A stretch of 64,000 nt of DNA from Trogon surrucura (GCA_020746105.1 CM036617.1:140891845-140955844); one strand, 5' to 3'; positions 12,101 to 27,100 are shown, counted from the first letter of the stretch. The notes: generated by a model from the letters alone, not told the origin. Program-made: numbers and translations.

Positions 12101-15100
12101 TCTGTCAGGACTTTGGTTTTCCTAACCTGATTCCTGGCTGCTCAGACAGTTTCTCTGTATTTGTCCCAGCTTACCTGTCCTTGCTTCCACCCTCTGTAGA
12201 TAGAAGTTTTGAGTTTGAGTTTGCCCAGGTGCTCCTCATTTTATCCATGCAGCTCTCTTGGTGTTTTTGCCTGACATCATCTTTGTTGGGCTGCATCACT
12301 CCTGAGCTTGGAAGAGGTGATCTCGGCAAGAGGCTTTCTTGGGCAACCAAGGCTGCCCTTGAGGTTCATGTTCCCCACCGGCCCATCCTTGTTGGTGAGG
12401 ACAAGGTCTAGCATAGCACCTCTCCTCATTGGCTTCTCTGTTGCTTGGAAAAGGAAGTTACCACCAGTGCGTTCCAGCAACCTCCTGGGCTGCTTATGCC
12501 CTGTTGTGTTGTCTCTCCAGCAAATATCGGCGAGGTTGAAGTGCCCCATGAGGACCAGGGCTTGTGAATGTGAGACTGTTCCTATAGAGGGCCTTATCCA
12601 CTTGGTGTTTCTGGAAGGGTGGCCTGTAGCAGACCTCCCACTATAATGTCACCTTTCCTTGTCCTCCCCTTAATCCTGACCCATAAGCTCTCAAGTTGGC
12701 TCCTCGTCCATCCCCAGATGGAGCTCCATGGACTCCAGCTGGTCACTGACATAGAGGGCAATGCCCCTTTTGAGTGTCTCCCTCTATGTCAATTCCCAGC
12801 TTAGTTTTGACATCAGCCAGTGTTCTTTAAGGACTCAAACTGATTTGGACCTGATCAGCTATCATGCATATTTTCTTTTAGATAATGAAAAAGAATTGCT
12901 CTTGACCCATTGCTTGCTGCATTATGGGTTAGTAGTTGTCTAGGACCAAAGTATGTTTTTAATCTGTTGATGTGGAAGAGCAATGCTCTGCAGAAAAAAT
13001 GGCAATAACTAACCTTGGAATTGAGAACTCTAAAACCGATATCACTACTTCATAGAGATTTTAAATGAAAAAAAAACCACAACTGCATAAAGGTGTGCAC
13101 GTGCTTCAGAAAATAAGAGGTAGGAACCTAGTAGATGTATAGGTTCCAGAGGTCTTATTTCATGCAGAAGTCAGATGGAATTGAGGCATTTTGTGGTAGA
13201 TGACATAACAAAGCAAAAACTTTCTCCTGAGTTGTGCAGGAGAACATCACATGGTTGAGCAAAGGAGGATACTTGTTTTCTTTGTGAACTCTTGAAGGTG
13301 AAAGCTTGTGGTGTTTAAAAAGACACTTAATTATAAGCTGTAGGAGTTTATGTAGTACTAGAAAACCATGTTGACATTTTGGTATGAGAGATCCCTAAAA
13401 AGAAATGGGAAAGAGGAGATCAGAAATTCCCAGCAGCTGCATTGGGTAGCTAAACCCTTCTAAAAAGTTCCTGATTCAAAGTAATTTTCAGGGGTTCAAG
13501 AAAAGGAGATGTTTAATCAAATAGTTTTGTTTTCCTGAAGAGGAATCTGAATAAAATGGGAAGCTTTGAGTTATGTTTGCCGAAGTGTTCCTGAAAACAA
13601 AAATGAATGAATACCAGTTAAGTGATTTGTACTTCTTCAAGAGAGACTAGGAGAAATAAACCTTTCAGTTCTGTCCTCCCTCACTGAAATGAAATAAGAT
13701 GTTCCTTTGCTCTGACCTGTTCCTAGTTCTGCACTCAGCCATTTACAAATTGGAATTAACTGGAAAACCAAGACTGGCCAATTTCAAGGGTGTGGAAAAA
13801 CAGGGGAAGGTGACAAAGAGCACTACATTGATTTTTCTTTATTTTCTTTTAATATGGGCAGCCATGTGTCCTTAACCATGTCTTGATTCTTGTCTGTCTA
13901 GTTAGTTATTTGTTTCCCCTAGAAGGCAATGAAGACAGTGGCATTGTTAGTTTTGGTCTCGTTAAAACAACTGTATCTTGGTAATAGGAGAGTGAGCTGG
14001 AAGTAGGTACTCAGACCTTTTCAGGATGCATCTGAGTGGTACCTTTGCAGAACCTGTTAGTTTGAAAATCAGGACATTTTAAGGCTTACATACTGATATA
14101 GGAATCTTAACTAACTATGGCCTATTTTTTTCCTGTACCTTATCATATAGAATGACTGGTCATTCAGTGATGTATTTTAAATTAACAGGAAAGAGAAACA
14201 GAGCAGTCAACTCTGGTACCTAAATATTCTTAGTGAATGCAAATATTTACCAAAGGACTCTATCTCTTGTCTCTTCTGATTATATTTCTTGTTCAGTATC
14301 TTTCAAGTTTCCGCTTTATTCTTTAAAAAATTTGCATTCTCCTTTCACTGCTTTTTGTAGTTCATCATAGAATGGCCTAGACTGGAAAGGATCTTAGAGA
14401 TCATCTAATCCAACCTCCCTGCCATGGGCAAGGTTACCTCTCAACTAGACCAGGTTACTGGAGGCCTCATCCACCTTGGTCTTGAACACCTCCAGGGAGG
14501 GGGCATCCAAAACTTCTCAGGACAGTTTATTCCAGAGTCTTGCCACCCTCGTATGGAAGAATTTTTTCTTGTTGCACTGAATGGTTTCATTTGCAACCTA
14601 CTGTTTCTGTTGTATATATGACAAATAAATGTTTTAAAATACACCTGGAAAGTGTGATGGAACAGTAAATTTTTACTAGACAGACATTATAGCAGAGCAA
14701 ATATCCAGAGCTCACCAAATGCTTTTGGGGAACTTTTGCTAAGTTTTGTTACCTATAAACAGGTCTTTTTTGCTGTCTGAACAAGTGTCTGCACACAGGC
14801 TTGGTTATATGGACTTGATTGTAATGAGACTTCAGTTAGGGAAGATGTAATTTTTAACTTGTATTCTGGAGACTCTCAAGCACAATGACTGCTAAATTTA
14901 AACCAAGAGGACCAAGGAAGGAAAGTTAATCCTTCCTCTCTTCCCACATCAGTGCCCTCTATATTTATCTCTGGAGGAGAAGGCATACTGTTTTGTTGGG
15001 GATTTTTTTGTTGTTGTTGGTTTGTTTTCAAGGGAGTTTTTTGTGAACAAATACTGTAAATTTTTACGCTGCAGATTTGTTGTACAAGTCATATGTTACG

Positions 15101-18100
15101 TGCTGATTTATGTGGAATACGAGGTTATAAAACTTGAACTATTTTATTTGTACAGAGTCAAAATATTATGAACTGTCAGTAGGTGACATTTGTCAGTTTG
15201 TTTGTATTCATATGAGCTTTTTTTTCAAGGGAGAGGAAGTGAGAGAGGTTGCTGAATGGACCCCCATTCCATGGGTTCAGTTCCCCAAAAGCAGCATGAA
15301 AGGAGCATACCTCGGTTGCTTGGAAGAAAAGAGAATTAAAAAATCCGTACTTCCATTTATTTTTGTATTTGGGGTTTCCGTTTGCTTACTGCTAGCATAA
15401 TTAAACTACCTATGTTTTACAGCTTAAATAAACTAGATGCTAATTTAAACAGACTTTTTTAAAGCCGTATAAATAAGGGACAGCCCTGATCTCAAGAGTT
15501 GCCAGTTTCCATGTGCGTTCTTTGCTTTGTCTGTCTAGGCTTTTTGTATGGGGGATTGGTGCCAGTACTTTGCTGCCACTGTTAAAGTAAAAACTATAAT
15601 TACATTGTCAAAATAATATTTATAGTATTTTCAGGGAATAATTGTGGGAGTGTGACGAATATATTATACTCATCAAACCTTTATATAAACATAAGCATAA
15701 GTTTTTTATTTGAGTTATTGATGTTGTTTTTGGCCTTTGTGTTTTTCCAATCTGTAAAAATAATATTGGGATTTTCATGGTCTTTGTAGAATTTGCAGAC
15801 TGTATGCCCTAACAATCAGTTGATACACTATCTGGTAGAAGTAAACTGCTATTTGCACTTGTATTGGGATTTTGGTTTCATGTTTCCATAGCTTAAGAAA
15901 ATCCTGTGTTTTTTTGAGTTTTGCTATCCCCTAATTATTATAACTCAAGAGCATTTTACTACTTTACCAAACAGGAAAGTTTTAAGTAATTGATTTGTTC
16001 ACTTGGTACCATTTGGGGTTGTTTGGGTTTTGTTTTTTTTTGGTTCCTTTGTGTATAGCTCATTAATTAATTTTTTTTTTTTTTAAAATGGGAAGTGAGG
16101 CTGAGTGCTTTTGAAAAGTGCCTGTGAGCATCTTCCAGAAATATTTATGGTAGAAAGCAACTATGAGATTTTCTAACAATACACAGTTGCTCCTTAGCTA
16201 GTTAAGGTACAGGCGGGACTTAGACATTCATGCTGATGAGTGATGTTGGTTAGCACAAGCAAAAAAATTACTCCAGTCCTTTTCTATACTTCAGCTTTAA
16301 CTACACAACTGCTCTGTGCTGTGTTTTGGTGAATGTTGCTGCAGTTTTCTAATGCATTTCCTGTCTTCAGAAAAGCTACAGCAAGGATTACAGCTGGGCA
16401 AGCTTCACCCTTCCTGGGCATTTCAGCCTTATGCCACCTTCCGTGGGCAAGGTTCTCGTGGTCCTCATAGTTTGGTCCAAAATCCATTAAAGGCTGTGGA
16501 AAGACTGATTTGGGTGGGCTTTGGCTCAGGATATTGTTCCAGGTCTTTGTTCTCCGGCCCTTTTTCAGACCCTGCAAAATAGGGAGCCAACTTTTACACG
16601 TCTCTCAGCTGTCTGAAAAAGGAAAAAAGCCAAACCTGGACTAAGATGAGTCAAACTGATGAATTGTTCTGAGTTAGCAAACGCTAAGTTCTCTTTAGCT
16701 CTTATGCCTATAATATTGCCCCTGTCTGCAGTGCTTAACTCTTGCTCCAGGCACTGAGAGTCCTACACTTTGAATCTTGTGCAGTGCATGCAGGCTCAGT
16801 CAATGATGGTTAGTACAGTAAATTATCTTTACGTGGTACAGCAGTCACTGCCATTTTGAGTAAATGCCAGTGTTACTGTTGTTTTCAGCCTGACACATCT
16901 GTTCACGCACATGGCTTGGCTGTGACTTCTGGTATTAATACAGAAAATTTACGCATAAATTCCTTTTTCTCATAACATCTGGAGTGGAGTCAGATTTGAG
17001 GAGAGCATGTTCAGAAGCTCTGGGGCCAGGGACACTATTTAAAATAAATGCAACATTTTCTTATCTTAATGGAGGAAGAAAAAAGGAAGGAGTGGGTCTT
17101 CCAGCTTCCTACAGGGCATGATGGATCATCATTACTAGACCCTTGATACCACAGACAAGTATAATTGTAGGATCTTGTGTCCAAATACAGTAAGCTCTAG
17201 CTTGTTGTGTTTATCCCTTGTTAATCCTGTGGAAGACTCCTGTCTTATTTTAAACCTTTTCCTGACTCTGGTCTAAATGTCTTACTGATCTTGAATCCAG
17301 TGGTTCTTGATAGCGAGGGTTGTTTTTCCCACCAGGGGCTTGATTCTCAAGTCCTGTTACTTCTGCAGTGACTGGCTGATTTAAACTGCTGAGCTGAATT
17401 AATTTATTTGCCATGGGCTGTGGGTATAAAAGTGTATTATTGCAGTGGCTTGTTGAAGTACGAGTTGAACAACAGACCAGCTCCTGCCTAATGAGGTTCA
17501 CCTGTCAGATGCAGATGACATGGATGGTGTTGGAAGCAGACTTTGAAAATAGTGACAAAAATGCTGGTGCTTTCCAAGTTTGTTGCATGGGTGATCAAAA
17601 CTGTCCTGTCTGTGGTGCTCATGGAAAAAAAATTTTATTGCTGTACTGGGAGACAGAGGCGGTGGCTGTCTTGGAGTCAGTGCAAATTGTTTTGCTCATA
17701 GGAGTGAGACTAACCTGAGCTATTATCCTTAAATTGTAACAGTTAGTAGGTCAGTGGGCTGCCGTGTACGTTTCTCTTTTCTTGTTACTGATACTGCTTT
17801 TAGGCAGTGTGTATAGCTGTTTTGTGTTTTTTTCCTTAGTCCTGCAATTTGGAGGCTTTCTAGTACGGCGTGCCAAGATGCTGCTGATTTATGACACATG
17901 CATAGTGGTTTTATAATGTGGACTGATATCCACTTGGAGCACAAAGGAAATGGGAGTTTGCTGATGTCTAATTAGAATGGTTTCTGGTTACTTTGGTTGA
18001 GGCTTGAAATGAACAGTAATGCCTATATTTCTGTGGACCTTTAAATACAGTGTTCTGTAAGCCCTTTCCTTCCTTCCTTCCTTCCTTGTTCTTTACTATC

Positions 18101-21100
18101 CCCTACCCTACCAGCAAATAAGTCAACAAGATTCAGAATGAGGCAGGTTTCTCATCCATGTAAATATAAATGAATCAAGAAATATCCGTAGATACAAGAT
18201 CATCATTGCTGGACTGTGAAGGTGTGTGGGGAAAAAAAAATACTGTTCTGTTATGGATGGTAGATTTGTTGTCTGCTTTTTCCTTTTGAAGGAAAGGCTG
18301 TGCTGCTTTTGCTCTGCTCTGATATTGTGTGGTGAGTTGGCAGCTACCCGGGACAGCTCTGGTGTGAGGAGGGCCATCAAGCTTCTGATCATCTTACCTT
18401 GCAGCAGCAGCTGCTTGGTGGCTGGTTTGAACGTTGCTCTACATCAAAGGCAGGAAGAGGAACCAGCCTTTACCTCATAACGTGCTGCTAGGCAGGAAAG
18501 GGCAGGCATCAATGGGGTTTGCCAATTACACAGAGTTTCTATTAGATCCTGTGGTTATTGGCAATAAGCTTAGTGTAGGTCACAGGCTTCTTCCCTGTCT
18601 TATTGTGATGGAGGAGAAGAGATAACAGATACATTTATTGTAAAGATTACATTATGTTCTTACAGGATACGACCAGATCTAGGTTGTTTTTGTGTTTTTT
18701 TTTCCACCAGGAATGTTTAGGATGGTAAGATCAGAGTGGGAAGAATGGGGCAAACAAACCCTTTAATGCAGAGAGCTTTCGAAAGACAAAGCATCCTAAA
18801 TACAACATGGGGAGAAGCAGCTTAACTGCTTTCGCATGTACTGAAAGGCCCAAATGCACTCTAGATCTTCCTCCAGGGAAAGTGAAGATGAGAGGGAGTA
18901 GAAAGCAACTGGAGGAAGATTCAGGCAAGCAGAATAATGTGAGGCATCTGCATGTCTTCAGATGAACTGTTGCCTGTTTGGAAAGAATCCAAGTAGTTAC
19001 AATTGTGTTCAGTCACAGTTCACTGTGACATTCTTGCAATCTTCTGATTGTCATTGCCAGGGCACAACTTCCAGACTCTCCAGTTCAGTTACATGAGCAT
19101 TGTTCTGGTAGAAAGGAGGGGACTGTCTGTACCTGTGGCTTTCCAGACACAAGCTACAAGATTTTTTTTTTATTCCATTCTGCAGCATCACTTTTTGCTA
19201 GCAGCTTGGAATTGGAGAAAAATGCCTTGTGCCTACCCTTCACTTTTCAGTGAGAATGTTAGGGAATAATGCCAGTGTAGAAAGGAAGAGTTACAAGATG
19301 CGTACCAGGAGGCATCAAGTTCTTTCCCTTTCTTCCATCCTCTAGCTATGCATCATAGGTGATACAGTATCACAACGTAACAAGGCAATGAGAAGAGGCA
19401 AGCTGCCTTTTTAAGTATTTAAAAAAAAATTATAATGCCCCAAACTGTTGCTCTGTATTAATGTGGATATGCAACTAAAAATACTCAATATAAGTTTACT
19501 TGTTGACCTCTGTCCATTGAAAAAGGACCATAATCCATTTTTTAGCCAGATACAGAATATAAATGGTCCAAGCGGGCAAAAAAAAAATAATTCTGATATC
19601 CTTTTCACAGACTTAGAGAAAAAGGTCTAGCTTTTCCAGGGAAAATACAAGCACTTCAGTGGAAATTTTGGGTTAAATGAAATAACATCCACAGCATGAC
19701 ATCAAAAATAATTGGAGAAATTTGCTCCTAATCTTGGTTAGTATTTTACATGTTAATAATTAAAAAAATTATTTATATATTTATTTAGACCTGTACAAGG
19801 TATTATGTAGTAGTGTGTCATATGGTTAGATACCACGAATAACACATAGTGGGTGGCCAGTCCTTTTTGTTATTTTTCTTGGTTTCCTGGCATGGTTTAA
19901 ATCCAGGTTGAGACTCCCCAGTACTTCAGATTTGCTGATTTTGCTACAGCAGGGTCTTTAAAGAGACATTGTCTGTTAGATTCAGGCTCAACTTTTAGGT
20001 TGATTCAAGAAAAAGATTTTACATACTAATGCATGTAGGAAGCTTATAAATGCAGTTCTCAAGTCTGCAAGCACTTACACGTGTTTTACTTCCCATAGGA
20101 GAGTAATCTCAGGCATGTGTTTTTGCTACTTGTGGGGATATAACAGGAGTCCCATTTATTATTCCTTTAGCCTTTAATAGATAATTTATTAAAGAAATGA
20201 ACACACTTATCATGATTACTTTCTAAAAATAAAATGATGCAATTAAAATACCAGAACATAAAGAAAGCAGTGCTGCTACAGTATTTAATAAGATTGCTAA
20301 TGCTGTATGAATTGAAATCAGTATGAAACTGATCTCAGGCAGTGGGTTGTCAAACTGACTGTTTTCCTAGTAAGTGCACAAATAAATTTTTTTTGAATCT
20401 ACGATTTTGAGATCTCACTTGAACTTAGTTTGCATCAGAGGCTAATTTGATGAGTGATCTGATGGTTTCTTCCAGGTCCCTTCTAATAAATTTGTAACTC
20501 TGCATTTTTAGTAGTGTGGTGGGGATTTTTCTTGCCTTTGAGTCAAATTCTCCTTTTCAGTAGGAACAAAATGTTGGTATTTTGCCTAGACATTTATCTT
20601 CTAATGGTTGTCCAGTCAGTGCACATAATGTTCTGTTAATATTAGAGTTGGCATTTCTAAAGGGAAAGAAAAAAGTTAAGAGTGTTACTTTCTTTTGGAG
20701 GTGGAGGGGATGGGGAGCAGGAACAGAAACTTATTAAACACAGCATTCTTGGTATTCCACAGATGGTAAAAATGGGTTACTAGTCTGCACTGCAGCAAGT
20801 GCAGTGTGATCAGGGCGGAAATATAATCGGTAGCTAGACATTCATTTTATTTACAGAAATAAAATACTAAGCACTATTTCAATAACTTTAAATGACAGAG
20901 CCCATATATGTATTGTACGTTCAATTTGAGTAGTCTAGACAGACTGTTTTCCAAGGAAAATACGTTTTCATCAGTATTTGTGGTATGATTCATGGTGGTG
21001 AAGAGGCAAATAACTCTTTTTATGACTGGAAGTTGCTTTAACTTGCAGCCACAAGGAAACAAGTCAATGACCGGATGATAGTGGTGGAAACTAACATTTT

Positions 21101-24100
21101 CTAGTAATAGAGGTCTGCACCTTATGCTGAGTTGAAGGTTTTCTTTTTCCAGGGATGGCAATGTATCACAAAACATTCTGCCAGTGTTTACAAACAACTA
21201 AAGGTGGTCTGTATAATGGCTTGCAGTCTGCAATTCCGATTTGCAAAGCTTGCAGGTGACTTAAAAAGTAGACAGGCTGTCAGGAGGCTGTGATTTGGTC
21301 TAAGTAATTATCAACCTTTGTGCATGCCCCCAGTGGAGAGGGGGCACCCCGGCATTATCTGTCGTGCATAGTTAATAGTTAGTAAAGCGTTAGAGAAATA
21401 CACAAGTTTGCTGGGCTTGTGTTTGCAATGTGGCGAGCGATGTACAGCTTCGTATGTGCTCTTACTCGATTTGTTTTATTTCTTTATGTAATTCCAGTAA
21501 AGGCAGAAAATTGTACTTGCAACTATCTCTGTGCAGTTCCCTGCCCCACCCACCCCTCCAAAAAAAAAAAAAAAAAAAAGAAAAAAAAGATGGAAATCTC
21601 TCCTTAGGCCTCTTGTAAGCCTCTGCAGCACAGGTCAAGGTTTTTCAAAATGATTGATGAGGAAGTTCATGGGCTCCTGTTCTTGACTAGAGAAACTGTA
21701 GTATGAATTTGAATGGTAAGTGTGATTATCCACCAAGAAGAATAAGCAAGCCCAAAACATGTTCTGTAAGGAAATAAGGCTTACCAGCAATAAACTCTTT
21801 TCACTCTTTTAACTCTTGGAACTTTAATATTTTTTTTAAAAAAAAATTATCACCTGACCATGTGGGCCAGAAAGAAAGAGCACACTGTCTTTTAAACTCA
21901 TAGTGCTTAAAATCTTTGTCCTAAATTTCAAGGATTTAAGGTTTATAGTGCTTAAAATCTTTGTCCTAAATTTCAAAGATTTAAGGTTTCATCTAATACA
22001 TAGTCTGATTCTGCAGATGACACTGTGTGGAATGACGTCTCTGTGAGGAGCAAGATTGCAGGGTCAGACATGTGAAAACTGTGTCCTTCAGTCCGTCTGG
22101 GTAGTATTGCAGTATAATTGTTAAATGAAGGAGTGCTAGAGCTTGATTCAGTTAGTGTGTTATCATAAGAGAGTGAAAGGAAAAAGTTGTGTGAAAGGAA
22201 AAAGAGCTGTGATCTTGAAGGTCCTGAGCTGCTGGACTGTGTTTAAACCATCCTCATGTAGGACTGTGAAGCATCAGCTGCCTCACCTTTTGCGTGGGTG
22301 GCACTGAATGACTCTTAAAAGATTGGTTTGTGCATAGACATACATTTAGTTACCAAAATTCATTCAGATAAGAGTCAGTGTTTCCCTCTGTACACATTGC
22401 CCTGTTGTATAAAGAGATTATTTTTTTAGAACCTAGAAAATTCTCTGTAACTCAGTGCAGTCTGGTTGTGAAAGCAATGTAAAAGTAGAATAGCTGCATT
22501 TGCTAAAGAGCATCCTGCTTTTATAGGAACCATTGAAATCTCAATGGGGGGAAAAAATCTCCTCGCTTCTGGGGTCAATCTGTGTATCAAAAGTTACATC
22601 TTAGTGCATGTAATTTCACAGTGGTTGACCATCAGATTAAAAATAGTCTTCTTGGCCACACACAGTGTAACAGTTATTAAATTAAAATTTAGCTGTGTTG
22701 ATAGGTACAGAATTATTTTCTAAAGTCAGTGCTTACAGACACCAGCAGCTAGGGAGTGGACTTAAGACATTAATGAAATGAGCCCTATGGAAAATATACT
22801 TTTTTTTATAGTTGTCATGAGAAGTATTTCCCAAGTGCTAGCTAAAGCAGCTTTTAAGAGTGGTTGATGATTATTTTTAGCTTCATAATGGTAATTTTCG
22901 GGGAAAAAGTCTTTTTCTTTCCTTTTTTTTTCCCTTCCCCTCTTCAGAAAGCACATGGCTTATTGAATGGATGGCAAAATGGTTTCAGTTGGTATACTCT
23001 GCAATGAAGTCTGTCTTACTTGGCTTCTAGATTTTCTTGCTTTTGCTGTAAGGACAGTTGGAGAGGAGAAAAGCAGTATCTACGTTCTTCAGATTTCTAA
23101 CCATAGTTGCATCCTATGTTGCAGCAGTCAAGTCCAGTAGAGATAAATCAAAACAGAGAAACTTGGAAATGGAATATGAGGAAGAGACTTCCATGGTTGG
23201 CAATGCAATACTTTAGTTTTATTGTAGCAGTCACATTCTTTAACATATGCATACCTTGCTGGGAATTGACAACTCAGGCTGGAATTTTTGGGGCTTCTCT
23301 TTTAAAGCATAAATACCAAAGTATAGATTTCCAATGCTTATATCAAAATTCACTGTAGCTTGGTGCTAAGCTAGTACATTTTATCAAGACTCATCTTTGA
23401 GAGAACTCTGTATATGAGACATTTACATACTCCAAGACCATAAAGTGTACCTGTGCAGTTTTGGGAGGTAATGTTTGGTTTTTTTAAGCATCGCCAGACA
23501 GATACTAGTATGATGTGATTCAGAGAGCCTGCTATGATGAGCTACTGTAGTTGTGGTGCTCTAGTGACTTTTAATGTGGTTTGCCTCTCTTCATCATTGA
23601 CTTTCCATTTGTGACTGCTGAACATAGTGCATAGAATCACAACATGATTTGGCTTGGAAGGGACCTTTAAAGATCACCTGGTCAAACCTGCCTGTCATAA
23701 GCAGGGACATCTTCTTCTACAACAGTTAGCTGAAGGCCCCATTTAGCCTGGCCTTGAACACTTCCAGGGGGCCGGGGGAATCCACAGCTTCTCTGGGCAA
23801 CCTGTTCCAGTGTCTCGCCACCCTCATCATAAAAAATTTCTTCCTTATATCCAATCTTAACCTACCCTCTTTCAATTTAAAAGTGTTGCCCCTTTTCCTG
23901 TCACTATAGGCCCTGGTAAAAAGTCTCACTCCATCATCTTGATAAGCCCCCTTTATGTGTTGAAAGGCTACCATAAGGTGTCCCCAGAGCCTCCTCCAGG
24001 CTGATCAACCTCAACTCTTTTGGCCTGTCTTCATAGGAGAGGGGTTACAGCCCTTTGACCCCCTCTGGACTTGCTTGAAGAGAACCATGTCACTCTTGTC

Positions 24101-27100
24101 GTTGGGACCCCAGAGCTGGACGCAATATTCCACATAGGGTCTCACTGTAAGTCTATCCAACTCGTTGGTGAAGACCTTCTTGTCCCACATGGTCAGCTGA
24201 ATCATACCTATTCCCAGTGGACACGGCTTTTCAAAAGTAGGTCTGTGATCACAGAAGCCAAAACATAAATATTCACGCTCTAGTATGTGAACTGTGTTTA
24301 ATATATGTCATTGACCTGGCATCACACCAAGTACTCTGAAATGAGTTGTATTTTTTGTAATATGAGGTGTGGGGCTTTCTTTGGTTGTGTTTTTTTGTTG
24401 TTGTTTTGGGTTTTTTTTGTATAGAGAAAGGGAGCTTTCAGTCACTTTCAGAAGCAGTGCAGCAGCTGCATTGTAGTTGTGACAGAACGCAGGAGTTGAT
24501 TGGACAGATTGTGATCTGGGTCCTGTTGTATGTAATCTGTACTCCTGGCGTAGCTCCATTACCTCAGGTGTTTGTGAAATCACACCTTTCTTTTGGATTG
24601 CTGAGATTCAACATACGAGATTACTTGCATGGGGAAATATTGCGTTGTCAAAACATTCTCTTTTTCTGCTTAGATGTGAATAGATACAGTAGCTTTTGTC
24701 TCACAGATTATCTACTTGCCCATATATTAGAATCATAGACTCGTAGAACAGTTCAGGTTGGAAAAGACCCTTGGGATTATCAAGTCCAACCATTAACCCT
24801 ACACTACAACCATTAACCCTACACTACAAGTTCACCCCTAAACCATATCACCCAACACCACATCTAAGCGACACTTAAACACATCCAGGGATGACGACTC
24901 AACCACCTCCCTAGGCAGTCTGTTCCAGTGTCTGACCACTCTTTCCGTGAAGAATTTCTTCCTAATGTCCAGTCTAAACTTGCCCTGTTGCAACTTGAAC
25001 CCATTCCCCTTGGTTCTGTCCCTAATGACCTGTGAGAAGAGACCAGCACCAACCTCTCTACAATGTCCTTTCAAGTAATTGTAGAGCATGATGGGGTCCC
25101 CCCTCAACCTTCTCTTCCTCAAACTGAACAGTCCCAGCTCCCTCAATCGCTCCTCATAAGGTCCATTCTCCAGGCCCTTTACCAGTTTTGTCGCCCTCTT
25201 CTGCACTCACTCCAACACCTCGATATCCCTCTTATACTGAGGTGCCCAAAACTGAACGCACTACTCAAGGTGTGACCTCACCAGTACTGAGTACAGGGGG
25301 ACAATCACCTCCCTACTTCTGCTGGTCACTAAATTTCTAATACAAGCCAGGATGCTGTTGGCCTTCTTGGCCACCTGAGCACACTGCTGGCTCATATTCA
25401 GCCGGCTGTCGATCAGAACGCCCGGGTCCTTTTCTGCCAGACAGCCTTCCAGCCACCCTTCCCCAAGCCTGTAGCGTTGCATGGGGTTGCCGTGACCAAA
25501 ATGCAGGACCCTGCACTTGGCTCTGTTGAAATGCCTGCAGTTGGCCTGGGCCCATCGATCCAGTCTGTCCAGGTCCCTCTGCAGAGCCTTTCTACCCTCC
25601 AGCAGATGGACACTCCCTCCCAGCTTGGTGTCATCTGCAAACTTGCTGAGGGTGCACTCATCCCCTCACCAAGATCATTGATGAAGATGTTAAACAGGAG
25701 TAGCCCCAGCACCGAGCCCTGAGGGACACCGCTCGTGACCTGCCGCCAACTGGATTTAACTCCATTGACCACAACTCTTTGGGCCCGACCATCCAGCCAG
25801 TGTTTCACCCAGCAGAGTATGTGCCCATCCAAGCCATGGGCAGCCAACTTAGCCATAAGGATGTTGTGGGGGACAGTGTCAAAAGCCTTACTGAAGTCCA
25901 GGTACACTACATCGACAGCCTTTCCCTCATCCACTAAGCAGATCACCTTGTTATAGAGTGAGATTAGATTTGTCAAACAGGATCTGCCCCTCATGAGTCC
26001 ATGCTGACTGGGCCTGATCTCCCTGTTGGCTTTTAATTGTTCTGTGATGGCTCTTGACATTATTCATTCCATCACCTTTCCTGGCACTAAGGTAAGACTG
26101 ACAGGTCTGTAGCTACCAGGATCCTCCTTCCTGCCCTTCTTGAAGATGGGCGTTACATTCGCCCGCCTCCAGTCCACTGGGACATCCCCAGTTAACCAGG
26201 ACTGCTGAAAGATGATGGAGAGTGGCTTGGCAACCACATCTGCCAGCTCCCTCAGCACTCTAGGGTGTAATCCATCAGGTCCCATGGATTTATGAGGATT
26301 CAGTTTATGAAGCAGATCCATAACCAATTCCTCCTGGATTATGTCGGTCCTGTTCTGTTCCTCATCCCTTTCTTCCAGCTCAGGGGCCTGTGTGCCCAGA
26401 GAACAGCTGATCTTACTGTTGAAGACTGAAGCAAAGAAGGCATTAAGCACTTCAGCTTTTTCCACATCCGTGGTCACTGTGTTTCCCTCTGCATCCAACA
26501 AGGGATGAAGAATCTCCCTAGACCTCCTCTTAGTGTTAATGTATTTATAGAAACTTTTCTTGTTATTCTTTACCACAATGGCCATGTTTAGCTCTAGATG
26601 GGCTTTGGTCTTTCTAATTTTCTCCCTGCACAGCTTCACTTCTTGTTTATAATCCTCATAGCTTGCCTGCCCCCTCTTCCATAGGCACAGGAGGAGAGTT
26701 TATGGCCTAAGTTCCAGCTAAAGCTCTCTGTTCAGCCAGGCTGGTCTCCTTCCCCGTTGGCTCATCTTTCGTGACTTGGGTATTGTTAGCTCCTGCACCT
26801 TTAAAATTAATTCCTTAAAGTATGTCCAGCCTTCCTGGGCTCCCATGCCCTCCAGAACAGCCTCCCAAGGAACTCCCTTAACTATGGACCTGAAGAGACC
26901 AAAGTCAGCTCTCCAGAAGTCCGAGGTGGCAATTCTGCTGAGCCCTCTCCTTACCTCACCAAAGATGGACAGTTCTAACATTACATGATCACTTTGTCCA
27001 AGACAGCCTCTAACAGCCTCTAATATTGATTTGTGTCCTCTAACTAAAGGAAAATGTTAACCATCACTGGTTAAAAACAAGCACTTACAGACGAAACTTC

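Noticed and set aside
20455..20505. CR1-like tail phrase (GATGAGTGATCTGATGG then CCAGGTCCCTTCTAA)
   Set aside because: Too short and too diverged; no tail repeat and no upstream CR1 sequence.
20874..21197. 107-codon open frame, - strand, intron 3
   Set aside because: No family motif, no splice or promoter context; length is expected by chance in 26 kb of intron.
21400..21600. A-tract preceded by open frames, considered as a processed retrogene tail
   Set aside because: No similarity to a known gene upstream, no target duplication seen, and CR1 rarely makes poly-A retrocopies in birds.
24367..24738. 123-codon open frame, + strand
   Set aside because: Composition follows T-rich intron sequence; no domain; it ends at the CR1 3' border.
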